A stretch of DNA of 5,254 bases from an uncultured Alphaproteobacteria bacterium (GTDB lineage Bacteria; Pseudomonadota; Alphaproteobacteria; Paracaedibacterales; CAIULA01): contig CAIVFQ010000048.1 in the NCBI GenBank assembly GCA_903905285.1, positions 1-5,254 on the forward strand, given 5' to 3'. This document shows positions 1-5,138 of the stretch, in pieces. A program made the translations under genes and the position numbers. The notes beneath the pieces were generated by a model. That model was not told the origin of the DNA, did no database searches, and saw only the letters and a program-made list of their open reading frames with translations. Position 1 is the stretch's first letter; each line of letters starts with the position of its first letter.

Positions 1-2
1 CA

Positions 3-590
3 GTAACGGTATCAAGGTCCCTTCAAATGGTCGATATCACAATCGCCATCTTCGCCGCCGTCCACGTCAATAAAACTCTAAAATTTAATGATGCTATCTT
101 TAGTTAAAAGTCTCCAAAATTTACATTTCGCCATAACTAGGCCCCTTCCTTCTAAAAAAAACCTCAGGGCATTATATCAAAAACTATCTATGGTTAAAAG
201 TCTCAAATCTTGGGCGGAGCATTTTTGCTTTACTTGGCATACAAAGAGATAAAAAGCAAACCAAGCACAACCGAAACGAACATTGGCAAAAACAAAAAGC
301 TTTATCAGCTTACTTCCAAAGTCTTTTTCCTGACACTGACTAATCCCATGACTATTTTAAGCTTTATTGGCATCTTTGCCAGCATGAGTGGCGACATTAT
401 TACAACGTCAGAATCAGTTGCGATGGTAATCGGTCTTTTTCTTGGCTCTATGACATGGTGGTTGATTTTGGGTTCGATTGTCATAAAAATCAAACATAGA
501 CTGCCAGAGGCTTGGATTCACCGTATTCGCTATTTATCCGCCATGATCCTTGCCGGATTTGGAGCCTATATTATTTTAGCACACAACTAA
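3..590 (+). pseudogene. Decayed LysE/RhtB-family amino-acid exporter (N-terminal half broken)
   Basis: LysE/RhtB proteins are inner-membrane exporters of amino acids, usually about 200 residues. From position 210 the frame reads LGGAFLLYLAYKE, the family segment that follows the first loop. It continues with NPMTILSFIGIFA, which matches the family's NP-x-x-x-x-x-F motif, and with hydrophobic segments to the stop at 588-590. The same frame further left (3-104) reads MVDITIAIFAAV, compatible with the preceding membrane helix. It hits TAA at 105-107 and again at 195-197. Using another frame across the repeat at 184-206 gives MVKSLK, which joins well onto ILGGAF if one base was lost near 207. Deleting the 90-base duplicated interval and restoring frame gives roughly the normal distance between these motifs. 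The intact part could only start at TTG 210, with no ribosome site. It is therefore most likely a pseudogene; a short expressed remnant or a sequencing error is less likely. The true 5' end lies outside the window. Confidence 0.72.
94..210. repeat. 90-base-spaced direct repeat inside the exporter remnant
   Basis: A segment at 94-114 recurs at 184-204 with 19 of 21 bases identical. It includes the perfect word GTTAAAAGTCTC at 103-114 and 193-204, and similarity runs on for a few A-rich bases. The 63-70 bases between the copies (about 120-183) do not resemble either copy and add sequence not expected in the exporter. The arrangement could be a small insertion flanked by a duplicated target, or a partial duplication in a decaying gene. 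No terminal inverted repeats or transposase are visible, so the mechanism is unknown. Confidence 0.6.
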
Positions 591-636
591 AAACCAACCG
601 ACACGGCTGTTTTGCCTGTACTTTTTGAACCCAGTT

Positions 637-640
637 AAGG
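637..640 (+). promoter_or_regulatory. Weak ribosome binding site of hemA (AAGG)
   Basis: AAGG lies four bases before ATG 645, closer than usual. A GAGA at 647-650 lies six bases before the alternative ATG at 657. This spacing leaves the HemA start undecided by four codons. Confidence 0.4.
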
Positions 641-644
641 CATT

Positions 645-1874
645 ATGAGAACCGAAATGATTAATTATCACGCTTTTTTCAATCAACAGCTTCAAGCTTT
701 AAAAACCGAAGGACGATACCGTACCTTCGCCAATCTAGAGCGTCAGGTTGGCTGTGCCCCTTACGCGCTGTGGCATAAACCAAATGGCGAAACAAAATCT
801 GTTGTGGTGTGGTGCAGCAATGACTACTTAAGCATGAGCCATCATCCGGATGTTATCCAAGCCTTTCAAGACGCTGCTACTTTGTACGGCGTAGGCTCAG
901 GCGGAACGCGGAATATTTCTGGCACAGCCCGCCTGCACGTAAAATTAGAACAAACCTTAGCTGATTTGCATGACAAAGAGTCTGCCCTGGTTTTCACATC
1001 AGGCTATACAGCGAACGAAGCTTCTTTATCTGCTTTAGGCGAAGGACTGCCTGATTGTGTCTTTTTCAGTGATGAAAAAAACCATGCGTCGATGATTCAA
1101 GGCATTCGTCATAGCAGGGCTGAAAAGTTTGTTTTTCGCCATAATGATATGGATGATTTACGTCAAAAGCTGGCCAGCGTGGACCCCAGGCGTCCCAAGG
1201 TAATTGCCTTTGTCTCCCTTTATTCCATGGATGGTGACATCGCCCCCTTAAAACAGATTTGCGACTTGGCAAAAGAATTTAACGCTTTAACATATTTAGA
1301 CGAAGTGCATGCTGTGGGTATTTATGGCCCTAAGGGAAATGGCCTTGCAGCTGAACAGGGTTTGCTTGACCGTATTGACATTATTCAGGGCAATTTTGCA
1401 AAGGCGTACGGCGTCGTGGGTGGCTATATCACGGGATCAAAAGCTTTGGTTGATTTTGTGCGCAGTCACGCCTCTGGTTTTATTTTTACGACATCTTTAC
1501 CTCCAGCCATTGCCGCAGCAGCCCTAAAATCTATTGAAGTTTTAAAAGCAGATCCCAGTTACCGCCAGCGATTGCGACAGAACGCAGACTATTTAAAAAA
1601 CGCCTTACGCAAAACGCAGCTTAATTTTATTGATTCACCCAGCCATATTGTTCCCGTTGTAGTGGGTGATGCGCATCTGTGCCAAGAGGTCGCCACAAGA
1701 TTACTGAATGATTTTCAGATATACGCACAGCCGATTAATTACCCCACTGTTCCCAAAGGCCAAGAACGCCTTAGACTAACTGTAACACCCGCACACACCA
1801 AAGAAATGATTGATCAATTGGTTGAAGCATTAGACATTATAGAGACCCAAGAAAACTCAAAACAAGCTGCTTAG
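645..1874 (+). CDS. hemA: 5-aminolevulinate synthase
   Basis: This cytoplasmic pyridoxal-phosphate enzyme condenses glycine with succinyl-CoA to 5-aminolevulinate, the first step of heme synthesis by the C4 route. The 409-residue product spans the whole family. Known Rhodobacter residues recur at a constant offset of five: Arg26, Asn59, Thr88 and Asn90 (succinyl-CoA or glycine pocket), Ser142, His147 (stacks on the cofactor), Asp219 and His222 in YLDEVHAVG, and Lys253 in NFAKAYG, which forms the Schiff base. The C-terminal INYPTVPKGQERLRLTVTP motif is also present. The start at ATG 645 has AAGG at 637-640, rather close. The second ATG at 657 (MINYHAFF) would give a length matching relatives better and has GAGA at 647-650, so either is possible. 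No heme-regulatory Cys-Pro motif is seen. The gene begins 54 bases after the exporter remnant and no clear promoter is visible between them, so transcription may start inside the remnant. It converges on the F-box gene with 10 bases between. Confidence 0.97.
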   Translation: MRTEMINYHAFFNQQLQALKTEGRYRTFANLERQVGCAPYALWHKPNGETKSVVVWCSNDYLSMSHHPDVIQAFQDAATLYGVGSGGTRNISGTARLHVKLEQTLADLHDKESALVFTSGYTANEASLSALGEGLPDCVFFSDEKNHASMIQGIRHSRAEKFVFRHNDMDDLRQKLASVDPRRPKVIAFVSLYSMDGDIAPLKQICDLAKEFNALTYLDEVHAVGIYGPKGNGLAAEQGLLDRIDIIQGNFAKAYGVVGGYITGSKALVDFVRSHASGFIFTTSLPPAIAAAALKSIEVLKADPSYRQRLRQNADYLKNALRKTQLNFIDSPSHIVPVVVGDAHLCQEVATRLLNDFQIYAQPINYPTVPKGQERLRLTVTPAHTKEMIDQLVEALDIIETQENSKQAA

Positions 1875-1884
1875 AGTATCTCTT

Positions 1885-3054
1885 TTATCCTGGGAAAAAC
1901 ATACGTCCCAGTCTTGCGACAACACCCGAGCCAAATCCTAAAACCCGCGACACCATCGAACGTGTTTTTCTTAAACCGACACAAGATAGATCAGTCCCAA
2001 ACGAAAGGGGAATGCAGACCTTACAGGCAAAGCTGCTGCCACCAAAAGAACATTCAGCTGCAATAAAAAGGCCATTGGTGCTGATACCATAAATCTCTTT
2101 CTTCAAGTCACAACCTTCTGGCAACAGACCTTTAGCAGCTAAAACGTCCCGCAGGTCATATAATGAACCGTTTTGCCATAAAAAAGGCATTTCTGAGAGA
2201 TGATAAGGATGATGAGAGTCAGTATAACCAACGATCCACGAACCATCAGAACTGGCGCCTGCAATATGGGTAAATTCAGGGCACAAGATTCCCGAATCAA
2301 AGATTCTTTGACAACCATCCCTATTTTTAAACTTTACTTGGTCGACAAACCTATCCGTCGGATCGATTTTACCAGCAACCCATGTACGATCCTTATTACC
2401 TCCACGCTCCTTACGGTCGCCACGGTCTTTATAGTCCCCCTCGCTAAAAAACGTACCCACAACCACTGAACCATCTGGACTGACCCCTTGAATGTTTGGA
2501 AGCCAATCAGACTCTGTCCATTCCAACCTTGTGTAATTTTCGCCTGTTAAACGAAAGGGAATAGACAGATCTCCCCAATGATTAGGATCCAGACCTTCAT
2601 ACGGGCAATAAAGAACCCCAGCGACCGTCGAACCATCATTGCTGACGACAAGATCCAAACTATAGAAGAAATAGGGAATCTCAGGCAGAATGTTGAAGGA
2701 ATAGGAAAAAAATCTTTCAACAAAGGCCCTGCATGCAGGATATTTTCTGACAAGTTCCGACGCGTCATCAATTTGCAAAAACCGCGCAGCTTTAAGTTTT
2801 GTTCCTGCATCGCTTTGGCCGGCTGCGCGCAACGACCGACAGACGCCTTCGGCACAACATAAGCTTTTTACATCAAGAAAAGATAATACCTTAAGAAGCA
2901 TATCAGTAAGAGGAGCCAACTCTGACAAGTTCCGCCAATACACACGGACTGATGCAGCACAAGGCGAAGCGTTTTCCTCGTCTTGTGCACCCCCTTCTTT
3001 CAAACAAAAAAAGTTCGCGATGATGATACCGACTAAAAAGAACACTTTACGCAA
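1885..3054 (-). CDS. Exported F-box protein with HAF-type repeats (putative host-directed effector)
   Basis: The 389-residue protein starts at TTG (3052-3054), supported by AAGGA seven bases upstream. It begins with a signal peptide: MRK, then a hydrophobic stretch to about residue 17, and a likely cut near GGA-QDEE (23-24). Residues 43-80 match the F-box pattern: PLTDMLLKVLSFLDVKSL followed by a VCRSLR helix, equivalent to LP-x-x-LL-x-x-I-x-x-x-L ... VC-x-x-W. F-boxes bind Skp1 and recruit substrates to the SCF ubiquitin ligase, a eukaryotic machine, so the protein probably acts in a host cell. Four related units follow: SNDGSTVAG (138-146), SPDGSVVVG (192-200), SSDGSWIVG (268-276) and STNGLFIAA (325-333). 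With the PFLWQNGSLYDLRD segment at 290-303 they resemble the HAF extracellular repeat family, predicted beta-rich, and could form the substrate-binding part. A charged insert (204-225) separates units two and three. The C-terminus is basic and glycine-rich. The function is inferred; no bacterial partner is apparent. Confidence 0.85.
   Translation of the reverse strand: MRKVFFLVGIIIANFFCLKEGGAQDEENASPCAASVRVYWRNLSELAPLTDMLLKVLSFLDVKSLCCAEGVCRSLRAAGQSDAGTKLKAARFLQIDDASELVRKYPACRAFVERFFSYSFNILPEIPYFFYSLDLVVSNDGSTVAGVLYCPYEGLDPNHWGDLSIPFRLTGENYTRLEWTESDWLPNIQGVSPDGSVVVGTFFSEGDYKDRGDRKERGGNKDRTWVAGKIDPTDRFVDQVKFKNRDGCQRIFDSGILCPEFTHIAGASSDGSWIVGYTDSHHPYHLSEMPFLWQNGSLYDLRDVLAAKGLLPEGCDLKKEIYGISTNGLFIAAECSFGGSSFACKVCIPLSFGTDLSCVGLRKTRSMVSRVLGFGSGVVARLGRMFFPG
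2815..2928 (-). other. F-box domain coding segment
   Basis: This segment encodes residues 43-80 of the exported protein. It shows the hydrophobic positions of the three-helix F-box: L50-style anchor residues in PLTDMLLKVLSFL, the DVKSL turn, and the VC-R-S-L-R helix. The usual Trp after VC-x-x is Leu here, a substitution that occurs in degenerate or bacterial F-boxes. It directly follows the predicted mature N-terminus. Confidence 0.75.
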
Positions 3055-3061
3055 CGCCTTA

Positions 3062-3066
3062 TCCTT
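3062..3066 (-). promoter_or_regulatory. Ribosome binding site deciding the TTG start of the F-box gene
   Basis: On the minus strand AAGGA lies seven bases before TTG at 3054. The next in-frame Met is near residue 52 and would remove the signal peptide and cut into the F-box, so TTG is preferred. Confidence 0.7.
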
Positions 3067-3129
3067 ACTTTGATACTTTTACTCTGATGCTAGCCGAAAA
3101 TACGTCTTCGTCATACCCTGTCTACTGAT

Positions 3130-3178
3130 ATATTTTTATATTAACCCATCACACCAATAAATATTTTTCTATATTAAC
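3130..3178. repeat. Two-copy direct repeat in the divergent promoter region
   Basis: ATATTTTTATATTAAC at 3130-3145 recurs at 3161-3178 as ATATTTTTCTATATTAAC, with two extra bases in the middle. The starts are 31 bases apart, about three helical turns, so a protein could bind both copies on the same DNA face. Low complexity makes chance similarity possible. Confidence 0.5.
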
Positions 3179-3188
3179 AAATTTTTAA
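3174..3188 (+). promoter_or_regulatory. CtrA-like box TTAA-N7-TTAA upstream of the 3255 gene
   Basis: TTAACAAATTTTTAA fits the core of the alphaproteobacterial cell-cycle regulator site TTAA-N7-TTAA(C), lacking the final C. It ends 12 bases before TATTAT (3201-3206), where it would cover the -35 region. In such AT-rich DNA one match can arise by chance; the similar site at 4316-4331 adds some weight. Confidence 0.35.
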
Positions 3189-3242
3189 TAAAAAAAGACT
3201 TATTATTCAATCTGCAAGGAAATGGATTCAAGTTTTAAAATT

Positions 3243-3250
3243 GGAGAAGG
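3243..3250 (+). promoter_or_regulatory. Ribosome binding site GGAGAAGG deciding the start at 3255
   Basis: A strong purine-rich Shine-Dalgarno sequence lies four to eight bases before ATG 3255. It sits inside the reading frame that could open at ATG 3222, and it shows that the signal peptide begins at MKKHLPL rather than 11 codons earlier. Confidence 0.75.
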
Positions 3251-3254
3251 ATTT

Positions 3255-4238
3255 ATGAAGAAACACCTACCCCTGATGTTCCTGTTAATCTGCACAACGG
3301 TAAGCCATAGTTCCGACGTAGCGATATTTGAAGACCAACCTGCGCCAAAAACTGCCAAGGAAGCGCACCTTCAGGCCGGAAGTTTTCTTACCACCCTAAA
3401 ACACCTAAAATCAGCCTTTGACACAGAACTAAAAACTTTTTTGAGTCAAAACAAAGATAGACAAGATGAAGTACACAAGATTGAGTTTATCGAGACAAGA
3501 CTGGATGGCTTAGGCAACAGCATCTCTGCTGTAGAGAAAGAATTGCAAGATTTGGCAACCACCCCGCAAGACGACGCGTCTCTATCTTCTGGATTTTATT
3601 TTAGCGAGATTTTTTATTCCTTTTTCCCGTGCTTCGCACCAAGAAAATCGCCAGGAAACAACGTTCCCCAAATAAAAACAGCTTTGCAAAAATTAAAACC
3701 CAGCTTCAAATTTGAAGAATATGTTTTTTACCATCAAGATCCACAAACCGGCAAACCTTTGCCGTTTACCCTGTTTACAACCCCCAAAGAAGCACTGCCA
3801 AAAGAGATCGAAAAATACGGCAGACCAATAGGTTGTGAAATCTTATATGCTGAGGCAAAAGCACCCAAGACCATATTATTTCCCCTTATTCCATCAACAT
3901 CTCACATTGCTAGCAAACATAGACAGCTTGTAATGGGCACAACCCAAGAAAGAACGCTGCAAAATATATTCTCATGGCACTGGCCTGAAAATAATTACCT
4001 CAGAGTTAATCGTAACGAAAAAATCTCCATCCAGAAAGTGATGCAGAATATATTCTCGTGGAACTGGCCTACCACACCGAACGCCTATGCCATAGAATAC
4101 AGTGATCAAGCACAAGGCTCCATAGAAATTATTGGAGATCCAACGACCCTTTTGCGAATCCGTTCCGATATATTTGCCTTAATTAACTCGATTAAAAAAG
4201 CTAAGAAAAGAAGTCCTAAAAAGGAGAAATGCGGCTAA
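3255..4238 (+). CDS. Exported protein of unknown function with duplicated NIFSW-x-WP motif
   Basis: I do not recognise this family. The 327-residue product starts at ATG 3255, chosen because GGAGAAGG precedes it and because MKKHLPLMFLLICTTVSHSS is a good signal peptide with a likely cut near residue 19-20. Residues about 35-102 are charged and helix-rich (…KELQDLATT), possibly a coiled coil. Residues 111-128 are aromatic and hydrophobic (FYFSEIFYSFFPCF) and might contact a membrane. Residues 150-215 look like a mixed alpha/beta region. LQNIFSWHWP (235-244) is repeated as MQNIFSWNWP (263-272), 28 residues later. The last 20 residues are strongly basic (KKAKKRSPKKEK). The gene is divergent from the F-box gene and followed by the kinase-fold gene in the same direction, 144 bases apart and with a separate leader. 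Its position among exported eukaryotic-like proteins suggests a secreted host-interaction factor; that is inference only. Confidence 0.82.
   Translation: MKKHLPLMFLLICTTVSHSSDVAIFEDQPAPKTAKEAHLQAGSFLTTLKHLKSAFDTELKTFLSQNKDRQDEVHKIEFIETRLDGLGNSISAVEKELQDLATTPQDDASLSSGFYFSEIFYSFFPCFAPRKSPGNNVPQIKTALQKLKPSFKFEEYVFYHQDPQTGKPLPFTLFTTPKEALPKEIEKYGRPIGCEILYAEAKAPKTILFPLIPSTSHIASKHRQLVMGTTQERTLQNIFSWHWPENNYLRVNRNEKISIQKVMQNIFSWNWPTTPNAYAIEYSDQAQGSIEIIGDPTTLLRIRSDIFALINSIKKAKKRSPKKEKCG
3957..4070 (+). repeat. In-gene duplication coding for the NIFSW-x-WP motif
   Basis: Bases 3957-3986 and 4041-4070 are identical at 26 of 30 positions and exactly 84 bases (28 codons) apart, in the same frame. They encode LQNIFSWHWP and MQNIFSWNWP. 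The sequence between them is not obviously part of the repeat. The closeness at DNA level suggests a fairly recent duplication or recombination with a paralogue. Confidence 0.8.
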
Positions 4239-4251
4239 AACGCTTTCTCCT
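4222..4251 (-). terminator. Strong hairpin across a stop codon; terminator-like only on the minus strand
   Basis: AGGAGAAA (4222-4229) pairs perfectly with TTTCTCCT (4244-4251). After one bulged T, GCG (4231-4233) pairs with CGC (4241-4243), giving an 11-pair stem and a seven-base loop that contains the TAA stop of the upstream gene. Read on the plus strand, no T-run follows. Read on the minus strand, the stem is followed by TTTT, as in an intrinsic terminator. It could stabilise the 3' end of the plus-strand mRNA or stop antisense transcription. The stem is clear; the role is uncertain. Confidence 0.5.
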
Positions 4252-4311
4252 ATCCTTACGTCATTCCACTTATGCCTGAACCTAGCACCTAATTTAAGAA
4301 TCAAAATTCCC

Positions 4312-4323
4312 TTCGTTAACGAA
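4312..4323. promoter_or_regulatory. Perfect 12-base palindrome TTCGTTAACGAA upstream of the kinase-fold gene
   Basis: The sequence equals its own reverse complement over 12 bases, the form expected of an operator for a dimeric regulator. It lies about 60 bases before the start codon and overlaps the CtrA-like box. No regulator gene is present in the window to pair it with. Confidence 0.4.
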
Positions 4324-4331
4324 ATATTAAC
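4316..4331 (+). promoter_or_regulatory. CtrA-like box TTAA-N7-TTAAC upstream of the kinase-fold gene
   Basis: TTAACGAAATATTAAC is a full match to the alphaproteobacterial CtrA consensus TTAA-N7-TTAAC. The following ATATTAACAAAT (4324-4335) is a 12-base word also found at 3171-3182 before the neighbouring exported-protein gene. A possible -10 box TAGAAT lies at 4355-4360. Binding is not shown, and AT-rich composition raises the chance-match rate. Confidence 0.4.
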
Positions 4332-4354
4332 AAATAATTATATCTTAATAATTG

Positions 4355-4360
4355 TAGAAT
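4355..4360 (+). promoter_or_regulatory. Possible -10 box TAGAAT of the kinase-fold gene
   Basis: TAGAAT differs from TATAAT at one base and lies 22 bases before ATG 4383. No good -35 hexamer sits 16-18 bases upstream, so an activator-dependent promoter would fit better than a strong constitutive one. Confidence 0.3.
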
Positions 4361-4366
4361 CCACTT

Positions 4367-4374
4367 AAAAGGAG
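4367..4374 (+). promoter_or_regulatory. Ribosome binding site AAAAGGAG deciding the start at 4383
   Basis: GGAG at 4371-4374 lies eight bases before ATG 4383 but only two before the in-frame TTG at 4377. The ATG is therefore the likely start. Confidence 0.75.
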
Positions 4375-4382
4375 TCTTGATC

Positions 4383-5138
4383 ATGGTATTTCTGAACCGA
4401 TTTATAATTTCTATATTTTTATTATTATCTTTAACCTTAAATACTTATTGCGCCGCCCCTGAATCATTGCCGGTGCCACCCCAAACGACAGTTCGTCTTG
4501 CGCCTGGCTGTTCTGTTGAGGATGTTATGAAACACGAACTACAAAAGTATGAAAAAGATCCTTCTTTAGCCACCTTTGAAACGGCAAAAGGAGCAATGAG
4601 TGCTGAGCTAGTCATAATGAGCCCCCATTATGTTGCCCGTATGTCCACTTCTCCTCACCATGCTGTAGAAGTCGACCTATTTGATATCGTTGTTCGCACG
4701 GCTAAGGTTGACCATTATAGCCTGCAAAACATTGGATTTAAAGTGTGCTTGCCCTTAGCAGTTATATTAGTGGCTGATGAAAGCAATCCATTAAAGAAAA
4801 AAACAGCCTCCAGCATTGTGATTATGGAACGAGCACAAGGCCATCCTATAGGTAGATACATTTCGTCAGGATTAACTGATGATGCTAAATCTAAAATGCT
4901 GTTTGATTTGGGAAAATCTTTGGCATCATTTCAAATGGCTTTCATGAGAAAAATTGAAGGCGAGTACGACACGGCAGCTCACGGTGACTTTCACTCCGGA
5001 AATATTTTTGGCCTTTCCGAATCAAGATCTTACAGACCGTCAGCCAACTGGTCCTTCAGCTTAATTGACTGTGCAGGCTTAACATTCAGAGGAATCCATC
5101 CCTTAATGGACCCCCTTTATAGTCTCCTAATTGGTTAA
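4383..5138 (+). CDS. Exported APH/choline-kinase-fold phosphotransferase-like protein (putative effector)
   Basis: The 251-residue product begins with a signal peptide: MVFLNRF, then a hydrophobic core to about residue 20, with a likely cut near YCAA-PES (24-26). The mature part has the layout of the aminoglycoside phosphotransferase/choline kinase fold, enzymes that transfer phosphate from ATP to small molecules or proteins. KGAMSAE (69-75) is a glycine-loop-like turn. YVARMS has Arg86 at the usual beta-3 Lys position, a variation known in this superfamily. IVIMERAQGHPIGRYI (145-160) fits the hinge. HGDFHSGN (200-207) supplies catalytic Asp202 and metal-binding Asn207, and SLIDCAG supplies metal-binding Asp229. 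Catalysis thus looks possible. Only 44 residues follow HGDFHSGN, against roughly 80-100 in typical members, so the C-terminal helical lobe is shortened or the gene is truncated at TAA 5136. ATP and the catalytic machinery imply a site of action in a cytoplasm; with an export signal, that would most simply be the host's. Substrate unknown. Confidence 0.8.
   Translation: MVFLNRFIISIFLLLSLTLNTYCAAPESLPVPPQTTVRLAPGCSVEDVMKHELQKYEKDPSLATFETAKGAMSAELVIMSPHYVARMSTSPHHAVEVDLFDIVVRTAKVDHYSLQNIGFKVCLPLAVILVADESNPLKKKTASSIVIMERAQGHPIGRYISSGLTDDAKSKMLFDLGKSLASFQMAFMRKIEGEYDTAAHGDFHSGNIFGLSESRSYRPSANWSFSLIDCAGLTFRGIHPLMDPLYSLLIG

Larger units (their letters stand above)
3055..3254. promoter_or_regulatory. 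AT-rich divergent control region between two exported-protein genes
   Basis: These 200 bases separate the minus-strand F-box gene from the plus-strand gene at 3255 and must contain both leaders. The centre (about 3125-3210) is very AT-rich. It holds an imperfect direct repeat (ATATTTTT followed by ATATTAAC) at 3130-3145 and 3161-3178, 31 bases apart, and the TTAA-N7-TTAA word at 3174-3188. TATTAT at 3201-3206 is a possible -10 box for the plus-strand gene. No convincing single -35/-10 pair can be chosen for the minus-strand gene among the many AT-rich options. No RNA gene or short coding frame with a ribosome site is recognised here. Confidence 0.5.

Noticed and set aside
305..493. Minus-strand open frame across the exporter remnant
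   Set aside because: It is a shadow of the conserved LysE C-terminal coding sequence.
1066..1527. Open frames inside hemA on both strands (1066-1272 minus, 1309-1527 plus)
   Set aside because: They overlap strongly conserved HemA codons, and their products show no family motif.
1873..1886. AGAG-TAT-CTCT followed by TTT as a hemA terminator
   Set aside because: A four-pair stem is too weak, and it overlaps the stop codon of the converging gene.
2200..2862. Three open frames overlapping the F-box gene (2200-2469 plus, 2547-2855 minus, 2578-2862 plus)
   Set aside because: Their products resemble nothing known, and the F-box/repeat frame clearly owns this DNA.
2986..3054. Lipoprotein signal in the F-box protein (Cys17)
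   Set aside because: The residues before Cys (NFF) do not fit a lipobox; an ordinary signal peptide with a cut near GGA-Q is better.
3222..3254. Upstream ATG at 3222 as the start of the unknown exported protein
   Set aside because: It would bury the signal peptide behind 11 extra residues, and the strong Shine-Dalgarno sequence lies downstream of it.
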